The translations under genes were made by a program, and so were the position numbers. Shown here in pieces: positions 5,401 to 7,679 of a stretch of 7,679 bases of DNA (position 1 is the stretch's first letter; each line of letters begins with the position of its first letter). The stretch spans positions 1 to 7,679 of the forward strand of contig DEKU01000012.1 of assembly GCA_002354035.1 (NCBI GenBank), given 5' to 3'. The notes under the pieces are model-generated. The model was not told the origin of the DNA. It ran no database searches and was given only the letters and a program-made list of their open reading frames with translations. This stretch comes from Bacteroidales bacterium UBA2714. Lineage in GTDB: Bacteria; Bacteroidota; Bacteroidia; Bacteroidales; P3.

Positions 5401-7050
5401 ACTCCGGCCACGGAATGGGAAGTGATGTATGGCACCACCGGTTTCGACCCAGAAACGGAGGGCCTGTCGGTGACCAGCCAGAGCGACTCGCTGACGATAA
5501 CAGGGCTGGCGATGGATGTGGACTATGACTTCTATGTGCGTTCCCTGTGCGGAGCTGGTCAGTACAGCCGCTGGAGCGAGGTGCTGACGGTGCGCACGGA
5601 TTGCCCTTCGGGCGGCAACGTGGTGCTGGGCAACATGCACGGCCTGAACCAATATACGGTTGCGGTGAGTAATTACGGCAACACGTTGGCTCAGAGCATC
5701 TATACCGCCGAGGAGCTGGCAACACGTATGCAGCCGGGCGACACGATAGACAATGTGGTGTATGAATGGATTGCCGGAAGCAACCCGATGGCCAAGCAGT
5801 TCACTATCTATATGGGACATACGGCGGTGAGGGCATTCCCCGAGAGCGCCACGGCATCGGACTGGATTGCCATCGCCGGACAGATAAAGGTGTACGATTC
5901 GGCTTTCGCCAACACGACGACGGGCGTGACACGATATGAGCTGGACAGTGTGTTTGTGTGGAACGGTACGGACGGCATCGTGGTCACTACATTTTTGAAC
6001 CAGCCCGATGGGGCAGACCACACGGGAACAGGGTTTATGGCGGAATGCAGCTCGGTGGGCGAACGGAGATGTCTCTTTGCCCGCAAGGACCACTCGGCAT
6101 ACAGCGTGGCAGACCTCGGCACGGTGGCGCCCACATCGAATCTTTATCGCGCCAATATCGTGATCGAACGCGCTTGTGTGGAGATGGAGGTGCCCGCAGA
6201 GCCGGACACGGTGGTGGTGGACACCGCGCTGTGCGACGGCATGAGTCTGGCTTTCTTCGACACGTTGCTCTCTACGGCTGGAACTTATAGCCATTGGATG
6301 GGTGACGACACGCTGGTGGTGTGGAACGTGAGGGTGAACCCCACGTATGATGACACCTTGGACGTTACGGCCATGGGCAGCTACTTGTGGCAGGACAGCC
6401 TGCTGACCGAAAGCGGGAGTTATACGGTGGTGCTCAGCACTGTGGCAGGGTGCGACAGCGTGGTGACGCTGAACCTGACTGTCGAGGTGCCTGTCCAACC
6501 CGACACGGTGGTAGTGGACACCGCATTGTGCGACGGCATGAGCCTTTCTTTCTTCGACACGTTGCTCACTACGGCTGGTATTTACAGCCATTGGCTGAAC
6601 GAGGATACGCTGGTGGTGTGGAACGTGAGGGTGAACCCTTCGTATCATGACACCGTGGCCGTTACGGCTACGGGCAGCTACTTGTGGCAGGACAGCCTGC
6701 TGACTGAAAGCGGGAGTTATACGGTGGTGCTCAGCACTGTGGCCGGATGCGACAGCGTGGTGACGCTGAACCTGACTATCGAGCATGTGGGCATCCGGAC
6801 GCCCGAATATGAAGGGGTTTGCACGCTCTTCCCCAACCCGACCGCAGACTGGATTGAGGTGAGGGGGATAGCAGGTGTGGCTACGGCCCAGCTGTTCAAC
6901 ATCGTGGGCAAGCCCGTGGGAGAGCCTTTCCGAATCAAATCGGGTGAGCGCATAAATGTGAGCTACCTGCGGCCCGGTCAGTACTTCCTGCGTCTGGTCT
7001 CAGCCGACGGCGTCACCACACTGAAACTGGAAAAGGCTATCACAAAATAG
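2497..7050 (+). CDS. Giant T9SS-secreted adhesin-like surface protein under cobalamin riboswitch control
   Basis: The protein has 1517 residues. Residues 1-20 are a Sec signal (MRKILKTL, hydrophobic core, SMA before Q21). About 24-225 is an unnamed beta-rich N-terminal domain containing FQLMLASSGDIEFRYG (144-159). Three module pairs follow, each a choice-of-anchor J / cleaved-adhesin-like domain then an Fn3-like domain: ~230-396 and 401-477, ~485-646 and 652-733, ~733-940 and 943-1036. The J domains share F(E/D)-x-GLPTxCW-like starts and IDDF/VDDL-like ends; the Fn3 domains share C-x2-P at the start and VRS(I/L)CGAG near the end. About 1037-1226 is a further domain of a kind I recall in Bacteroidetes surface proteins. 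Two 99-residue repeats (1231-1428) and a T9SS type A sorting domain (1442-1517: LFPNPT, NIVGKPVG, GQYFLRL) complete it. No protease, glycosidase or TonB-receptor motif is seen. Similar adhesin domains occur in Porphyromonas gingipains and HagA. The riboswitch implies expression during B12 shortage. Binding of corrinoid or a carrier is inference. Confidence 0.93.
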   Translation: MRKILKTLIFLSLTAIGSMAQGQRTVGLDVYGLGSDINTYPALSSRGGTAWDTAAQHSGMAAIAMPFDMAFGADTIAQGTTLYVWAAKGMALTAGGCIFAPLSQLSGGDEYSGIDSATVVWRVVADTVEIEWNNLHHGANRYTFQLMLASSGDIEFRYGALTVTEYKSVAVGLANTGTGESSSLGGYTWTNPSVYHNGLSTRNISSYSKPETGRTYHFTRPVCNTITVSGSQPYEEGFEDIWCDGGLPTACWQTAHLNEGGSQQWSKGYSHHGGLGCAKLAYTYGRTTPNRVTLVSPLIDIPAANAYAVSLWVRRVNSSSVRTEAGVRVFANTTPDTVGGTLLFFAPQHVSVAPAVGAEDWYLFEGTLPTAGAQYIVICGVDEGMSDVMVDDLKVSAIPNCSHPTGLAWTGSAVTWAAGTATQWQVQDGEYSEVVYTNSYTNSSWQPASSHTVYVRSICGAGDTLEWRGPISFTLPCDAVVLDGTTAFVETFDGLTTSGTIPTCWSTAHVSGPGTSLWGSYSGTAHSGNRMMRLPDMQSTTKTDLVSPLFFINQADSYQVSLWVKRDGNGTGKPNEGVKVWANNSPDTTGGTMLFHAHRYTGYEPVVSSTGWYEYTATIPLSGTVYIIMQGISEYGNATYIDDFGMSRAPSCSNPTGFAFDDSTLAVTWQGGNAYMWEVEEDSTRTVVYDSAYSNAAWLPNSEYAIRVRSICGAGDTNEWQPLFGFRTPRAACGSYQTLPYMIDFGGYDYTGSPNNAEAPLPDCWQILSNGRYSRDTTPSAAIYYSGIGQASSTNNYGCVTANNPYLALIAYGHYDGTYESYTNNMLNFGTRKYAVLPEFDYPLDQVVLSMDYRMSARSGAALLIGYIVNDTADFTALDSIATDYRVLHHLDSMDFATLADNIPANARLTLCWKSTDTTHTGNAPANYFCGIDNVVVEVAPSCKYPREVEALRIGYHEVTLGWREVSTTPATEWEVMYGTTGFDPETEGLSVTSQSDSLTITGLAMDVDYDFYVRSLCGAGQYSRWSEVLTVRTDCPSGGNVVLGNMHGLNQYTVAVSNYGNTLAQSIYTAEELATRMQPGDTIDNVVYEWIAGSNPMAKQFTIYMGHTAVRAFPESATASDWIAIAGQIKVYDSAFANTTTGVTRYELDSVFVWNGTDGIVVTTFLNQPDGADHTGTGFMAECSSVGERRCLFARKDHSAYSVADLGTVAPTSNLYRANIVIERACVEMEVPAEPDTVVVDTALCDGMSLAFFDTLLSTAGTYSHWMGDDTLVVWNVRVNPTYDDTLDVTAMGSYLWQDSLLTESGSYTVVLSTVAGCDSVVTLNLTVEVPVQPDTVVVDTALCDGMSLSFFDTLLTTAGIYSHWLNEDTLVVWNVRVNPSYHDTVAVTATGSYLWQDSLLTESGSYTVVLSTVAGCDSVVTLNLTIEHVGIRTPEYEGVCTLFPNPTADWIEVRGIAGVATAQLFNIVGKPVGEPFRIKSGERINVSYLRPGQYFLRLVSADGVTTLKLEKAITK
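6187..6780 (+). repeat. Two tandem 297-bp (99-residue) in-frame repeats in the large surface protein
   Basis: Copy 1 is 6187-6483 (residues 1231-1329) and copy 2 is 6484-6780 (1330-1428); the period is exactly 297 bases. Each copy holds two half-units of the beta-rich type common before T9SS sorting domains: PDTVVVDTALCDGMSL...TAGxYSHW, then GSYLWQDSLLTESGSYTVV followed by LSTVAGCDSVVTLNLT. The final ~125 bases of the copies differ at only about seven positions, so the duplication is recent or homogenised. The repeats probably form a stalk between the binding modules and the sorting domain. Confidence 0.92.
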
Positions 7051-7072
7051 CATAGGATATACTCTAATTGAA

Positions 7073-7110
7073 ATCAAGCGGAGACCCACTCTTGCCACTC
7101 CGCACTTGAT
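7073..7110 (+). other. Hairpin downstream of the surface-protein gene
   Basis: ATCAAGCGGAG (7073-7083) can pair with CTCCGCACTTGAT (7098-7110), eleven pairs with a two-base bulge on the 3' side and a 14-base loop. It lies between the stop codon (7050) and the terminator hairpin at 7114 and may protect the 3' end of the mRNA or support termination. Confidence 0.45.
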
Positions 7111-7113
7111 GAG

Positions 7114-7147
7114 AAACGGCGTACAAGATTGTGCGCCGTTTTCTTTA
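7114..7147 (+). terminator. Intrinsic terminator of the surface-protein gene
   Basis: AAACGGCGTAC (7114-7124) pairs with GTGCGCCGTTT (7131-7141), eleven pairs including one G-U, around the six-base loop aagatt. The 3' arm runs into TTTTCTTT. It lies 63 bases after the stop codon, with no other gene between, so the transcript probably carries the one gene only. The A-run before the stem could also let it work from the opposite strand. Confidence 0.82.
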
Positions 7148-7159
7148 AACCTCTATGAA

Positions 7160-7522
7160 TCACCCCTTCGGGGTGAGATTTCCATAACACCGTACAAGCC
7201 GTAGGCGCGGTGCGGTGATTATAAAGTATAACGGGATGCGTCCCGACAGGGACGCGACAAAAGAACCCATCTTCTCTCGGGCGACACCCTGCGGCTTGAC
7301 GGCCCCGTGGGGCTTCTTCTTAGTTGACGCTGGTCGATAGGCCTTCACCCATACCCGTAGGGGGGCGGAGCCTGATGAGACAGAGTGTGCGGCGAGACGG
7401 TCCTGTAGGGGTTTTCTCTATTGTCGCGTCCCTTCGGGACGCAGTGGTCGTGTTGGCGTGCGGCACCGCACTGCGCCTGCGGCTTGTACGGTGTTATTGA
7501 TGGTCTCACCTCTTCGAGGTGA
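7160..7522. repeat. 363-bp imperfect inverted-repeat element made of short hairpins (non-coding)
   Basis: Three blocks of the left arm recur inverted in the right arm, in mirror order. (1) Hairpin caccccttcggggtg (7161-7175) against cacctcttcgaggtg (7507-7521). (2) A 34-base block starting ataacaccgtacaagccg (7184-7217) against the reverse complement of 7464-7497, 32 of 34 identical. (3) Hairpin block gcgtcccgacagggacgc plus gacaa (7238-7260) against 7421-7442, differing only in the loop. The segments between blocks 2 and 3 do not match, nor does the centre (7261-7420), which has its own palindrome (gccccgtggggc, 7302-7313). No transposase, credible ORF or target duplication is seen. It may be two inverted copies of an interspersed intergenic repeat, or a small non-autonomous element. 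Confidence 0.75.
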
Positions 7523-7679
7523 ATGCCAGCAGCTAACTCTGGTCAAGGCGTTCATCTCTATGTCACTCTGGAACTCACTTTAGCGTAACACTCTGTGGCA
7601 TGACTGCTCGTAGGGGTTTTCTCTCGATTCTCACCTTCATCTCTCTGCAAATTCGTCATCCCCTACGGGGAATCTTTCT
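7405..7679. repeat. Short direct repeat and terminal hairpin in the gene-free right end
   Basis: The 15-base word gtaggggttttctct occurs at 7405-7419, between the arms of the inverted element, and again at 7610-7624 outside it. A further short palindrome of the same style, tcccctacgggga (7659-7671), lies at the right edge. Otherwise 7523-7679 shows no gene, RNA or promoter I can support. The repeat cluster probably continues beyond the window. Confidence 0.5.

Noticed and set aside
5167..6786. 539-codon open frame on the minus strand beneath the large surface protein
   Set aside because: It is a shadow of the plus-strand gene: the translation is His/Arg/Val-rich, has no recognisable domain and repeats where the real gene repeats. 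The plus-strand frame has clear domains, a signal peptide and a sorting domain.
2497..7050. Large protein as a gingipain-like protease
   Set aside because: The adhesin-like domains resemble those fused to gingipains, but no catalytic His/Cys protease domain is present in any part of the 1517 residues.
7160..7348. 62-codon minus-strand ORF in the right-end repeats
   Set aside because: It translates across the hairpins of the inverted repeat; no signature, no start context, and the DNA is better explained as a non-coding repeat.
7160..7679. CRISPR array in the repeat-rich right end
   Set aside because: Repeats are few, inverted or irregularly spaced, and of differing length; there are no regular direct repeats with uniform spacers.

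Overview
The window looks like chromosomal DNA from a fairly GC-rich member of the Bacteroidota, most likely Bacteroidales. Three things point there. The large protein carries a type IX secretion (T9SS) C-terminal sorting domain together with choice-of-anchor J / cleaved-adhesin and Fn3 modules typical of that phylum. Two promoter -7 elements match the Bacteroidetes consensus TAnnTTTG. No gene start has a clear Shine-Dalgarno sequence. Species cannot be told from the window.

Layout. The left third is on the minus strand. It holds, from right to left, a small DUF1232 (YkvA-type) protein (1610-1999), a methionine sulfoxide reductase fusion MsrA-fRMsr (468-1424), and the start of a cysteine-rich DUF5714-like protein that runs off the left edge (1-242) and carries an unexpected lipoprotein-type signal peptide. 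A G-rich, G-quadruplex-capable spacer (about 2000-2190) separates these from a plus-strand transcription unit.

That unit is the centrepiece. A Bacteroidetes promoter (2192-2199) is placed so that transcription would begin at helix P1 of a cobalamin (B12) riboswitch (about 2204-2375). A leader hairpin that could be the expression platform follows (2407-2453), then one gene of 1517 codons (2497-7050). The protein has a Sec signal peptide, an N-terminal domain, three alternating adhesin-J and Fn3 modules, a further beta-rich domain, two nearly identical 99-residue repeats and a T9SS sorting domain. An intrinsic terminator (7114-7147) closes the unit. B12 riboswitches in Bacteroidetes usually control BtuB-type transport loci and their surface lipoproteins. 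A giant T9SS-exported, adhesin-like protein standing alone behind one suggests an undescribed surface factor in corrinoid capture, but its function is inferred only.

The last ~530 bases contain no credible gene. They hold a 363-bp imperfect inverted-repeat element (7160-7522) built from short hairpins, plus further short repeats. It is probably an interspersed non-coding repeat family of the host genome.
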